Under the pieces are notes generated by a model. That model made no database searches and was not told the origin of the DNA. It saw only the letters and a list, made by a program, of their open reading frames with translations. A DNA stretch of 21,035 nucleotides, from NCBI GenBank assembly GCA_934203075.1, contig CAKPYT010000025.1:1-21035 (forward strand). The letters are read 5' to 3'. A program made the translations under genes and the position numbers. Source of the DNA: an uncultured Clostridia bacterium (GTDB taxonomy: Bacteria > Bacillota > Clostridia > Christensenellales > CAG-314). Of this stretch, positions 7,412-15,069 are shown in pieces (the first letter of the stretch is position 1; every line of letters starts with the position of its first letter).

Positions 7412-8166
7412 GAACATTTACGATGGACGATGTTTCCGTCCTGTACGAAGACAATCAGATTCTGGTAGTGGTAAAGCCGCAGAACATTCCCGTGCAGGCG
7501 GACGCTTCGCAGGACGAAGATTTGCTTTCGCTGTTGAAAAAGTGGCTGAAAGAAAAATATCAGAAACCCGGCAACGTGTTTTTGGGGTTGGTGCACCGGC
7601 TGGATCGCCCTACGGGCGGCGTGATGGTTTTTGCAAAGACCTCGAAGGCGGCCAAGCGTCTGAGCGAGGCGATTGCGGAAGGGCGCGTGGAAAAGAAGTA
7701 CCTCACCGTGCTGGTAGGGCACCTCAACGAAAAACACGCAACGTTGGAAAACTGGCTGTTAAAACATCCGGCGACGAACACGGTGTATCTGGCGACCCGC
7801 GGGGACGAGGGGGCAAAGCGTGCTGAACTGGAATACACGGTGCTGGAAGAAAAGGCTCCCGTTACGCTTGCGGAAGTGACGCTGAAAACCGGCCGCAGTC
7901 ATCAGATCCGCGTGCAGTTTGCGGGGAAAAACGCCCCCGTTTTCGGGGACGTGCGTTATGGCGGCGATTCGCTTGCCAAAGGCTGCAATCTTGCGCTTTG
8001 GGCATATCGCCTCTGTTTCGAGCATCCCGTCAGCGGCGAAAAAATGGTGTTTTTGGCTTATCCTCCGCAGGACCGCGAGCCGTGGAAGAAATTCAACCTG
8101 GCCCCGTACGTGGAGTATTTTCAAAAAAGCCGCATGAAACAGGAGTATCCGGAGACGGCAGAATAG
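7408..8166 (+). CDS. RluA-family pseudouridine synthase
   Basis: It isomerises specific uridines in rRNA or tRNA to pseudouridine. The 252 residues show the family motif HRLDRPTGG at 63-71 with catalytic D66, a typical opening (VLYEDNQILVVVKPQNIPV), and the downstream KTGRSHQIRVQF motif. There is no S4 RNA-binding domain, so it belongs to the short group; the target base cannot be read from sequence. The ATG overlaps the methyltransferase stop and follows AAGGAA, so the two RNA-modification genes form one translationally coupled operon. The frame is open further upstream, but that would lie inside the methyltransferase gene. Confidence 0.92.
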   Translation: MRTFTMDDVSVLYEDNQILVVVKPQNIPVQADASQDEDLLSLLKKWLKEKYQKPGNVFLGLVHRLDRPTGGVMVFAKTSKAAKRLSEAIAEGRVEKKYLTVLVGHLNEKHATLENWLLKHPATNTVYLATRGDEGAKRAELEYTVLEEKAPVTLAEVTLKTGRSHQIRVQFAGKNAPVFGDVRYGGDSLAKGCNLALWAYRLCFEHPVSGEKMVFLAYPPQDREPWKKFNLAPYVEYFQKSRMKQEYPETAE

Positions 8167-8226
8167 ACACTTTTGTGAAAAACAGATTAAAAGTAGCGGC
8201 GGCGGCCGTCAATTTCCTGCGAGCCG

Positions 8227-8255
8227 TTGACAAACTTTCTTAAAACAAGTAAAAT
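8227..8255 (+). promoter_or_regulatory. Strong promoter of the exported Ig-like protein
   Basis: TTGACA (8227-8232), a 17-bp spacer and TAAAAT (8250-8255). The predicted start near 8262 leaves a 34-nt leader with a GGAGGG ribosome binding site. Confidence 0.85.
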
Positions 8256-8295
8256 AAAACAGTATATCGATAGCAATATCCTATGGAGGGATAAC

Positions 8296-10014
8296 ATGAG
8301 CAGAAAAACGATTTTGGGCATTCTGATTGCTCTTGTGATGCTGGTCAGCGGCGTGTGTGCCGTTTCTCCTGCGCAGAGCGCCAGTGCGGCGGTTTACGGA
8401 ACGACGTTGTTCCAATCCAACGTTGGCAACGTGGACGTGGCAAGCAGTGCGAAAGACGGGGTGCAGATTGAATTCGGTAGCGCATCCGGAAAGGTATCCG
8501 GTGTGAAATATGCCTATACGGCAGATGCGGAAGAGTTTGGCCTTACGTGGCAGTTTGACGAATTTCACGCAAAGACACTTTACATTACTTTGCAGGAAAC
8601 GCAAAACAGCACGCGCTATTTGAAATTGGAAATATCCGAACAGGGCGAGGGCTTAAAAGCGGTTCTGAAGGATAACTTCGAGAAAGAATCTTCCGAAACG
8701 ACGATCAACGCAAAAATTACGGATCGATTGACCTTTACCTATACGGCATCCGGGGCGATTGCCCTGAACGGAACGGAACTCGACAAAACGAACCTGCAAA
8801 CGCTTACGTTCTATCGCAACGAAGTAACCGTATTGTTCGGGGTGGAAGGGCAGGAGTCCACGGTTTCTTCCGTGAAGATGCTCTCCATGAAAAACAAAGC
8901 AGGAGAACAGACGTTTGTTCTGACGGACGAATACACAAAGGTCCCCACGCTTTTGAAATATAAAGAAGGGTTGGAAGAAGGTCTCTCGACTTATTCTTTA
9001 AAAGCGGCTTACGATAAAAGTTTCGTTTTCCCCGTGTACGGCATCAATCTGCTGGGAACGGGTCTGAACGTAAAAGTGAAAGAACCGGGCGCAGCGGAAT
9101 ACGGTGCGGTTTACACCACCAAGACGCAGCATACGCTGACGAAACTGGGCGAATACAGCTTTAAACTGTACACGACGGACGAAGAAAACGCAATCGTGTT
9201 GAACGTTACGAGCGTGGAAGATAAAACCGCGCCGACGTTTGACCAGGCTCTGTTGCAAAATGCCGTTGCGGCCCTGAAAGAACAATACAACGTTGCGGCT
9301 CCTTCGAAAGGGAATACGTATCGTTTCCCGGACGTGCGCAACGCCATCGTTGCAGATGCGGAGGGCATCGATACGGCATATAACACCACAATTTCCATCG
9401 GGTACAAACGCCCGGGCGCAACCGGAGGGTATTCTTTTGCCAGCGGGTTGGACGTCACTCTGGATGAAGTGGGCGTATGGACGTTTGAATACCGCATTAC
9501 GGATGCAGCCGGGAACAAAACCGAATCCAAAGATCTGGGAGTGGAATGGAAGTTGAACATCATCGACGTGGACGGCCCGACCATCACTTCCGAAAAGGAA
9601 ATCGAAGTTACCGTGAACAAGTCCTACACGTTCGGTCAGGCCAGCGTGTCGGATAACGCTTCCGGTGTGGACGAAACGGAAAATCGCTTCCGCGTGTATC
9701 GCTACGATGCGGCGGGGGATGTGGACGTTACGGAGGAACTGGCAAAGGACGATTATGTGATTCAGCCTACGGAAGTCACTCCGGACGACGCACCGTATTC
9801 GTACAAAATCGTGTATACGGTAAAGGACAAAGCAGGCAACGTCTCCACGCAGGAATCGTATCTGAAAGTGGTGAAAGAAAGCAGCACCGATCCGGTTGTG
9901 AACCCGGCAAACCAGGTGCTGAAGGTGGTTTTGATCGTGTTGGCATGCCTGTGCGGTGCCGGAATTGTGATTCTGCTTCTGATTCGCCCGAAGGATGAAA
10001 AGAAAAAGGCATAA
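8296..10014 (+). CDS. Exported membrane-anchored protein with bacterial Ig-like domains, 572 aa
   Basis: The start is ATG in GGAGGGATAACATG. Residues 1-35 are a clear signal peptide (positive start, then ILGILIALVMLVSGVCAV, with AxA-type sites near SASAA). The middle is a beta-rich, Thr/Ser-rich extracellular region. Two later segments open with the pattern common to bacterial Ig-like/cadherin-like repeats (DKTAPTF near 311; DVDGPTITSEKEIEV), with DAAGNKTES and DKAGNVST at strand ends. The C-terminus is one hydrophobic helix and a charged tail (RPKDEKKKA), so it is held in the membrane; no LPxTG motif is present. The ligand is unknown. It is monocistronic with a strong promoter, suggesting an abundant surface protein. 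Confidence 0.85.
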   Translation: MSRKTILGILIALVMLVSGVCAVSPAQSASAAVYGTTLFQSNVGNVDVASSAKDGVQIEFGSASGKVSGVKYAYTADAEEFGLTWQFDEFHAKTLYITLQETQNSTRYLKLEISEQGEGLKAVLKDNFEKESSETTINAKITDRLTFTYTASGAIALNGTELDKTNLQTLTFYRNEVTVLFGVEGQESTVSSVKMLSMKNKAGEQTFVLTDEYTKVPTLLKYKEGLEEGLSTYSLKAAYDKSFVFPVYGINLLGTGLNVKVKEPGAAEYGAVYTTKTQHTLTKLGEYSFKLYTTDEENAIVLNVTSVEDKTAPTFDQALLQNAVAALKEQYNVAAPSKGNTYRFPDVRNAIVADAEGIDTAYNTTISIGYKRPGATGGYSFASGLDVTLDEVGVWTFEYRITDAAGNKTESKDLGVEWKLNIIDVDGPTITSEKEIEVTVNKSYTFGQASVSDNASGVDETENRFRVYRYDAAGDVDVTEELAKDDYVIQPTEVTPDDAPYSYKIVYTVKDKAGNVSTQESYLKVVKESSTDPVVNPANQVLKVVLIVLACLCGAGIVILLLIRPKDEKKKA

Positions 10015-10053
10015 CGCGGCGAACGACGAAGGCAGTACGCTACAGAAAAACGT

Positions 10054-10086
10054 AAAACAGAGAAGGATTTTCCTTCTCTGTTTTTT
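10054..10086 (+). terminator. Terminator of the exported protein gene
   Basis: A perfect 14-bp stem, AAAACAGAGAAGGA (10054-10067) with TCCTTCTCTGTTTT (10071-10084), loop TTT, runs into T6. Confidence 0.93.
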
Positions 10087-10152
10087 GCTTGCGCGAAATT
10101 TGCCGTAAAAGGCAGAAAAGCCCTAAAAATACAATGCAAAGCAGTTATTTGA

Positions 10153-10181
10153 TTGACAAATCAAAGAAAAACACTTAATAT
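10153..10181 (+). promoter_or_regulatory. Strong promoter of hppA
   Basis: Consensus TTGACA (10153-10158), 17-bp spacer, TAATAT (10176-10181). The start near 10188 gives an 89-nt leader. The leader can fold an imperfect hairpin between GCAG (about 10210) and CTGC (about 10242). I do not recognise a riboswitch class in it. Confidence 0.88.
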
Positions 10182-10276
10182 TTTTAGTAGAACGAATGAA
10201 CTCCGCCGCGGGCAGTAGCCGAGCGGTCGCTTTGGCTTGTCTGCAGCAAATAGGAAGGGGTTCAAAGAGGGGGATT

Positions 10277-12283
10277 ATGAATAGTCTATTCTATGTCGTA
10301 ATCGGCAGTGCAGTCGTTGCACTGGTGTTGGCTCTGGTTCTGGCTTTGCGTATTCGCAAAATCGCACCGGGCGAAGACCGTATGCAAAAGATCGCCGGTT
10401 ACATCAAAAAGGGTGCACAGGCATTTCTGAAGAGAGAATACAAAGTTCTCGTCATTCTGATTCTTGCCGTTGCCGCTTTGTTGTGCTTCATGAATCTGGA
10501 AACCGGTTGGAGAACCGCAATCTGCTTCCTGTGCGGTGCTTGCCTCAGCGTTTTGGCAGGCTTCGTAGGGATGACGGTGGCAACCGATGCCAACGTGCGC
10601 ACGGCAAGTGAAGCGAGAAAGGGCCTGAAAGCCGCTTTGAAAGTCGCTTTCAGCGGCGGTACCGTTATGGGGATGTGCGTGGTAGGCTTCGGTCTGCTCG
10701 GCGCAACCGTTTTGTACCTGGTCTTCGGCGATATGTCCATCGTGACCGGCTTCGGTCTTGGGGCTTCTTTCGTGGCGTTGTTCGCACGTGTGGGCGGCGG
10801 TATCTATACGAAAGCGGCGGACGTAGGTGCGGACCTTGTCGGTAAAGTAGAAGCCGGCATTCCGGAAGACGACCCGCGTAACCCGGCCGTCATTGCCGAT
10901 AACGTCGGCGATAACGTCGGCGACGTTGCAGGTATGGGTGCAGACTTGTTTGAATCTTACGTCGGGGCCATCATTGCGGCTTTGACGTTGTGTGCAGGCG
11001 ACGACACTCTTTCGTTGTTCGTTGTGCTGACGATGGCAGCAGGCGTTTTGTGCTCCGTGCTCGGCAGCATCTCCGTCAGCCTGATTAAAGTGAAGAACCC
11101 CAGAGTATCGTTGTCCTGTGCAACGTACATCAGCGGCGGTTTGTTTGTTCCGTGTGCTTTCTTGCTGGCTCACTTCGTGGTAGGCGATCTCAGCCTGGCA
11201 TGGTGCGTCACCATCGGTCTGGCCGTCGGTATTATCATCGGTATGCTGACCGAATTGTACACCAGCGGAGACTTCAAGCACGTTAAGAGAATTGCAGAAG
11301 AATCCAAAACGGGTGCGGCTACCAACATCATCAGCGGCCTTTCTACCGGTATGATGAGCACCGTTCTGCCGATTCTTTTCATCTCCGTTGCGATGATTGC
11401 TTCTTATGCAATCGGCGCAGCAAACGGCGGTGTGGAAGTCGGTTACCTTTGCATTGCGGTAGCGGCGCTCGGCATGTTGAGCATCACCGGCGTTACCGTA
11501 GCCGTGGATGCCTACGGGCCGATTTCGGATAACGCAGGCGGTATTGCGGAAATGTCCGGTTTGCCGGGCGAAGTCCGTGAAATCACCGACACGTTGGACT
11601 CCGTCGGCAACACGACGGCTGCCGTCGGCAAAGGTTTTGCTATCGGTTCCGCTGCGTTGACCGCATTGGTATTGTTCCTCAGCTACACGCAAGCGGTAAA
11701 CTTGCCCACGATCGACCTGACGAACCCCTACGTGGTTGCAGGCTTGTTCATCGGCGGTGCTATGACCTTCCTGTTCAGCGCACTCACGATGTCCAGCGTC
11801 GGCAGAGCGGCCTTCTCCATGATTGAAGAAGTACGTCGTCAGTTCCGCGAAAACCCGGGTGTGTTCGAAGGCACCGTAGAACCGGATTACGAACGTTGCG
11901 TTGATATTTCTACGTCTGCGGCAATCAAAGAAATGATTCTGCCGGGCGTCATCGCAGTTGTCGTTCCGGTAGCCGTAGGTTTCCTGCTCGGCAAGAGTGC
12001 TCTTGGCGGCGTAATTGCCGGCTCCCTCATCACCGGTGTTCTGATGGCGATCATGATGTCCAATGCAGGCGGTGCTTGGGATAATGCAAAAAAATACATT
12101 GAAAGCCAGGCAGGCGGCAAGGGCAGCGAACAACACAAAGCAGCCGTCATCGGCGATACGGTCGGCGACCCGTTCAAGGATACGTCCGGTCCGTCCATCA
12201 ACATCCTGTTGAAATTGATTTCTATGGTTTCGTTGATGATCGCTCCGTTGATTGCAGACCTGACTCCCGTATTCGGGGCATAA
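10277..12283 (+). CDS. hppA: Membrane-bound ion-translocating pyrophosphatase
   Basis: This integral membrane pump splits pyrophosphate and drives H+ and/or Na+ out of the cytoplasm, saving energy in anaerobes. The 668 residues have about 16 hydrophobic segments and the signature DVGADLVGKVE (182-192), followed by NVGDNVGDVAGMGADLFESY and, near the C-terminus, GDTVGDPFKDTSGPS. The motif GNTTAAVGKG at 444-453 has Ala448 and Gly451 where K+-independent enzymes have Lys and Thr, so it should be K+-dependent; many of those pump Na+. The start MNSLFYVV has AGAGGGGG before it. An upstream in-frame ATG at 10196 lies in the leader and lacks a ribosome site. Confidence 0.96.
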   Translation: MNSLFYVVIGSAVVALVLALVLALRIRKIAPGEDRMQKIAGYIKKGAQAFLKREYKVLVILILAVAALLCFMNLETGWRTAICFLCGACLSVLAGFVGMTVATDANVRTASEARKGLKAALKVAFSGGTVMGMCVVGFGLLGATVLYLVFGDMSIVTGFGLGASFVALFARVGGGIYTKAADVGADLVGKVEAGIPEDDPRNPAVIADNVGDNVGDVAGMGADLFESYVGAIIAALTLCAGDDTLSLFVVLTMAAGVLCSVLGSISVSLIKVKNPRVSLSCATYISGGLFVPCAFLLAHFVVGDLSLAWCVTIGLAVGIIIGMLTELYTSGDFKHVKRIAEESKTGAATNIISGLSTGMMSTVLPILFISVAMIASYAIGAANGGVEVGYLCIAVAALGMLSITGVTVAVDAYGPISDNAGGIAEMSGLPGEVREITDTLDSVGNTTAAVGKGFAIGSAALTALVLFLSYTQAVNLPTIDLTNPYVVAGLFIGGAMTFLFSALTMSSVGRAAFSMIEEVRRQFRENPGVFEGTVEPDYERCVDISTSAAIKEMILPGVIAVVVPVAVGFLLGKSALGGVIAGSLITGVLMAIMMSNAGGAWDNAKKYIESQAGGKGSEQHKAAVIGDTVGDPFKDTSGPSINILLKLISMVSLMIAPLIADLTPVFGA

Positions 12284-12298
12284 ACAACCAAACAAAGC

Positions 12299-12326
12299 AA
12301 AGAGGCGTTTTTGACGCCTCTTTTTT
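12299..12326 (+). terminator. hppA terminator
   Basis: Stem AAAGAGGCGT (12299-12308) with ACGCCTCTTT (12314-12323), loop TTTTG, then T run to 12326. Confidence 0.9.
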
Positions 12327-12464
12327 GTTGGGAACAAAAAGACCGATTTTTGCTCACCCGAACGCACTGTAGACCCGGGGCATCGGAAAAACCTCCCGGA
12401 AGAAGTTCGGGGGTCCGGGCAAAAGAACGAAACAGGGGCGGCCGGTCAAAAGAGGCAAGCCTTC
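12327..12464. other. Non-coding spacer after hppA
   Basis: No gene is visible. GC-rich short repeats around 12370-12420 (GACCC with GGGTC, CCCGG with CCGGG) could fold locally, but no promoter or U run accompanies them. Confidence 0.4.
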
Positions 12465-12493
12465 TTTACACGGGAAGCGCGTTGTGTTATAAT
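12465..12493 (+). promoter_or_regulatory. Strong promoter with no coding gene directly downstream
   Basis: TTTACA (12465-12470), an exact 17-bp spacer and a perfect TATAAT (12488-12493). The predicted start is near 12500. The next convincing coding start is 12847, so its first product is a structured RNA or a long leader. Confidence 0.8.
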
Positions 12494-12499
12494 TACTTA

Positions 12500-12698
12500 T
12501 CAGAATACCCGTGGGCTTGTCTTTCCGAAAGCAGCAACCTTCCGAAGGGGAACTTCCAAAAACGGGGCAAGGTGCGGCAAAAACGTCAAAATCGACGCAA
12601 ATAAAAACGCAGAAGCAAAAAAAAATCGGAAAAACACGGGTATTGCAGAAAAATGCGCATATGCGCAGGCGGGGCGAGGACAAAACCGAAGGTTTTTT
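12500..12698 (+). ncRNA. Candidate structured RNA of unknown class, about 200 nt
   Basis: A strong promoter begins the segment and a weak intrinsic terminator (AAAACC GAA GGTTTTTT, 12682-12698) can end it. Within it AATACCCGTG (12504-12513) pairs perfectly with CACGGGTATT (12635-12644). Inside that, TTTCCGA (12522-12528) pairs with TCGGAAA (12626-12632). A third helix joins GC(A)ACCTT (12534-12541) to AAGGTGC (12569-12575), capped by GAAG/CTTC (12544-12556). After the closing stem lies the palindrome TGCGCATATGCGCA (12654-12667). Nested helices in this order are unlikely by chance. I cannot assign a family; 6S RNA and a cis-acting leader are both possible. Reading frames here lack ribosome sites. 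Confidence 0.55.
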
Positions 12699-12704
12699 CT
12701 GGTG

Positions 12705-12726
12705 TTCACACGGTTTTCACACGGTT
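12705..12726 (+). promoter_or_regulatory. Tandem PHO-box-like repeats upstream of the two-component operon
   Basis: TTCACACGGTT occurs twice back to back (12705-12715, 12716-12726). TTCACA every 11 bp is the layout of OmpR/PhoP-type response regulator sites; B. subtilis PhoP uses TT(A/C/T)ACA direct repeats. A -10-like TAAACT follows at 12731-12736, which places the hexamers at about -38 and -27, as in activator-dependent promoters. The gene downstream encodes such a regulator, so autoregulation is plausible. Confidence 0.5.
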
Positions 12727-12778
12727 GCGTTAAACTGAAACTTACAGGGGACAAACCAAAACAAACGAAAACGGATCC

Positions 12779-12800
12779 TTCGCCGAGGAGCGAATTTTTT
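12779..12800 (+). terminator. Possible attenuator hairpin in the leader of the response regulator gene
   Basis: TTCGC (12779-12783) pairs with GCGAA (12790-12794) and is followed by T6. An alternative pairing, GCCGA (12782-12786) with TCGGC (12800-12804), would exclude it. The stem is only 5 bp, so this is tentative. Confidence 0.3.
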
Positions 12801-12846
12801 CGGCAGAGAGCAGAAGTGCCGCAGGGACGGAAAGAAAGGAGCGATT

Positions 12847-13527
12847 ATGGCAAAACTATTGATTGTAGACGACGAGCAAGGAATTCGTCAGGTTCTGAAA
12901 GAGTACGCCGAATTCGAGGGCTACGAAGTGACGGAAGCCGCAGACGGGATGGAAGCGGTGAAACTCTGCCGCGAGCAGGATTTTGATATCATCGTGATGG
13001 ATATCATGATGCCGCGTCTGGATGGAATTTCCGCCGTAAAGGAAATTCGTAAAACAAAAAACATCCCGGTGCTGATGCTTTCCGCCCGCGGGGAGGAATA
13101 CGACAAATTGTTCGGCTTTGAAGTGGGCGCGGATGATTACGTTGTAAAACCGTTTTCTCCCAAAGAGGTCATGGCTCGCCTGAAGGCCATTTTGACCAGA
13201 AGCGCTTCGGAAGAAAAAACAAAAGAGATTCTGACCTTCGGCGGGCTGCAGATCGATATGAAGGGGCGCAACGTTTACGTTGACGGAAAAAAGGCGGAAT
13301 TGACGCCGAAAGAATACGAATTGTTGTTCTATCTCGTGCGCAATCGCGGCATTGCCGTCAGTCGGGAAATGCTGCTTTCCAACGTGTGGGGGTTCGATTA
13401 TTTCGGGGACGACCGCACGGTGGATACGCACATCAAAATGCTGCGCAGCAATCTCGGGCCGTACCGCGATTATATCGTGACGCTGCGGAGCCTCGGTTAT
13501 AAGTTCGAGTATGAAGAAAAGAATTGA
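12847..13527 (+). CDS. OmpR/PhoB-family response regulator
   Basis: This DNA-binding regulator is switched on by phosphorylation. The receiver domain (1-120) has the acidic pair in VDDEQ, phosphoacceptor D52 (IVMDIMMP), the switch Ser in MLSARG and the conserved K101 in VVKPF. The winged-helix domain (about 128-225) has LTPKEYELLFYL and DRTVDTHIKMLRSNLG. AAAGGAG precedes the ATG. It overlaps the kinase gene by 17 bp, so the two form one operon. The promoter region has direct repeats of the kind this family binds. The signal and target genes are unknown; resemblance to PhoP/WalR-type regulators is general to the subfamily. Confidence 0.95.
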   Translation: MAKLLIVDDEQGIRQVLKEYAEFEGYEVTEAADGMEAVKLCREQDFDIIVMDIMMPRLDGISAVKEIRKTKNIPVLMLSARGEEYDKLFGFEVGADDYVVKPFSPKEVMARLKAILTRSASEEKTKEILTFGGLQIDMKGRNVYVDGKKAELTPKEYELLFYLVRNRGIAVSREMLLSNVWGFDYFGDDRTVDTHIKMLRSNLGPYRDYIVTLRSLGYKFEYEEKN

Positions 13528-14971
13528 CCTGAACGGCATCAGTTTTAATATTTGGCTCTATTTCGTGATATTCGCTTTGGCAATTATCACGATTTTGTGG
13601 TTGTTTCAGATTTTGATTTTAACCAGTTCCAATGCGACGATGAAGGTGCAGGAGCTGGATCGTGTGGCAAACCTCATCCGCAATGAATACGAAAAAGAGA
13701 ATTTCTCCGAAGAGGTCAATCGTATCGCGTTTGAAAACTCGTTGATGATCATCGTGTTCCGCATGGAGGGACAAACGCCGGATTACCTGGCGGCGGCGAC
13801 CGGATACGAAGGGGTGCAGGGCGGCGGCGACATTCAGCCGGAATCGCTTCGTACGTTTTTGCAGCAGTTTGAGCAGGGCGACAAGGGCTATTACGTGGAG
13901 CAAAAGGGAGATTATCGTACGTTGATTTACGGTATGGTGCTGGAAAAAGGCGCCGAACCGGTGTATCTGTACATGAACTCGTCCTTGCCGGCAGTGAATA
14001 TTACCATCAGCATTCTGCGCCGGCAGTTGATTCTTGTCACGATCCTTTCGGCGTTGCTATCCTTTGCTCTTTCGATTTTCATTTCCCTTCAGTTAAGTAA
14101 ACCGATCGTTCAGATGAGTGCGGCGGCGAAACAACTTGCAAAGGGGAATTACGCCGTGCGTTTCGAGGGAAACGGCTTTACCGAAATCGATAAACTGTGC
14201 GATACCTTAAACTACGCAACGGAAGAACTTTCCGCAACGGATTCGATGCGGAAAGAATTGATTGCAAACGTCTCGCACGATTTAAGAACGCCGCTCACCA
14301 TCATCAAATCGTATGCGGAGATGATCCGGGATCTGTCGGGAGAAAACAAGCAAAAACGGGAAGAGCATCTGGAAATGATTATCAGCGAAACAGATCGGCT
14401 CTCCGGCCTGGTGAACGATTTGTTGGAACTGTCTAAAATGCAGGCTTCTGCAGAGGAATTGAAACTGCAGTCGTTTGACCTTTCGCAGTTGGTGCTGCGT
14501 GTGGCAAAGCATTTTGAAGCCATCGTGACGGAGCAGAACTATCGCCTGACCTGTGAAGTTACGCCGCAATTGTTCGTGAATGCGGATGAAGGCAAAATCG
14601 AGCAAGTAGTGTATAACCTTGTGAGTAACGCCGTGAACTATACCGGTTCGGACAAGGTCGTAAACATCCGTTTGTTCGAAACGGACCATGCAACCGTTCG
14701 TTTTGAAGTGCAGGTTACGGGAAAGGGCATTTCCCCCAAGGAAATCGATCAGATCTGGGATCGGTACTATCGTTCCGCAGAGGCGCACAAGCGCGTACGG
14801 ATCGGAACCGGGTTGGGGCTCAATATCGTCAAAACTATTTTAGAGGCACACAACGCCCCGTATGGGGTGAACAGCAAAGTGGGCAAGGGCAGTGTTTTCT
14901 ATTTTGAACTGCGTGTTTCCAAAGGCACAGTCCTACAGAAGGAGGACCTGTCGAACACCGGGGCGAAATAA
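13511..14971 (+). CDS. Sensor histidine kinase with altered ATP-binding G1 box
   Basis: This is the membrane partner of the upstream regulator, 486 residues. It has a first membrane helix (about 13-36), an extracytoplasmic sensor region to about residue 165, a second membrane helix near 170-195, a HAMP linker, and an H-box NVSHDLRTPL with phosphorylated His256. The ATPase domain has the N-box VVYNLVSNAVNYT and a good G2 box GTGLGLNIV. The G1 box, normally DxGxG, reads VTGKGI: the Asp that holds the adenine is Val402 (codon GTT, one base from GAT). The rest is intact, so the gene is not decayed. It may bind ATP weakly or act mainly as a phosphatase, or the base may be an assembly error. Confidence 0.93.
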   Translation: MKKRIDLNGISFNIWLYFVIFALAIITILWLFQILILTSSNATMKVQELDRVANLIRNEYEKENFSEEVNRIAFENSLMIIVFRMEGQTPDYLAAATGYEGVQGGGDIQPESLRTFLQQFEQGDKGYYVEQKGDYRTLIYGMVLEKGAEPVYLYMNSSLPAVNITISILRRQLILVTILSALLSFALSIFISLQLSKPIVQMSAAAKQLAKGNYAVRFEGNGFTEIDKLCDTLNYATEELSATDSMRKELIANVSHDLRTPLTIIKSYAEMIRDLSGENKQKREEHLEMIISETDRLSGLVNDLLELSKMQASAEELKLQSFDLSQLVLRVAKHFEAIVTEQNYRLTCEVTPQLFVNADEGKIEQVVYNLVSNAVNYTGSDKVVNIRLFETDHATVRFEVQVTGKGISPKEIDQIWDRYYRSAEAHKRVRIGTGLGLNIVKTILEAHNAPYGVNSKVGKGSVFYFELRVSKGTVLQKEDLSNTGAK

Positions 14972-14994
14972 AAGAGGTTTTTCTCTTCAAGCGA

Positions 14995-15023
14995 TTGCCA
15001 TTTTATTTGTTTTAGAGTAGAAT
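14995..15023 (+). promoter_or_regulatory. Promoter of the M18 aminopeptidase gene
   Basis: TTGCCA (14995-15000), 17-bp spacer, TAGAAT (15018-15023). The start near 15030 gives a 40-nt leader with a small GTTACG/CGTAAC hairpin just before the GAAGGAAG ribosome site. Confidence 0.75.
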
Positions 15024-15069
15024 AACCCAAAAGAAAGGTTACGTTGTTTCGTAACGAAGAAGGAAGTAT

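Noticed and set aside
10196..10276. Earlier ATG extending hppA by 27 codons
   Set aside because: It has no ribosome site, is only about 8 nt from the predicted transcription start, and the added residues are absent from the family.
10286..12367. A 693-codon open frame on the minus strand opposite hppA
   Set aside because: It is an antisense shadow produced by codon bias; the hppA product on + has every family signature.
12493..12560. SAM-I riboswitch, suggested by CTTATCA and CAGCAACC
   Set aside because: The GGAGGGA and CTGGCCC core segments and the 3' GAGAGATGAG-like closing strand are absent, and the downstream gene is unrelated to methionine.
12511..12738. Small lysine-rich reading frame over the candidate RNA
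   Set aside because: It has no ribosome site and its composition follows A-rich loops; the strong stems explain the sequence better.
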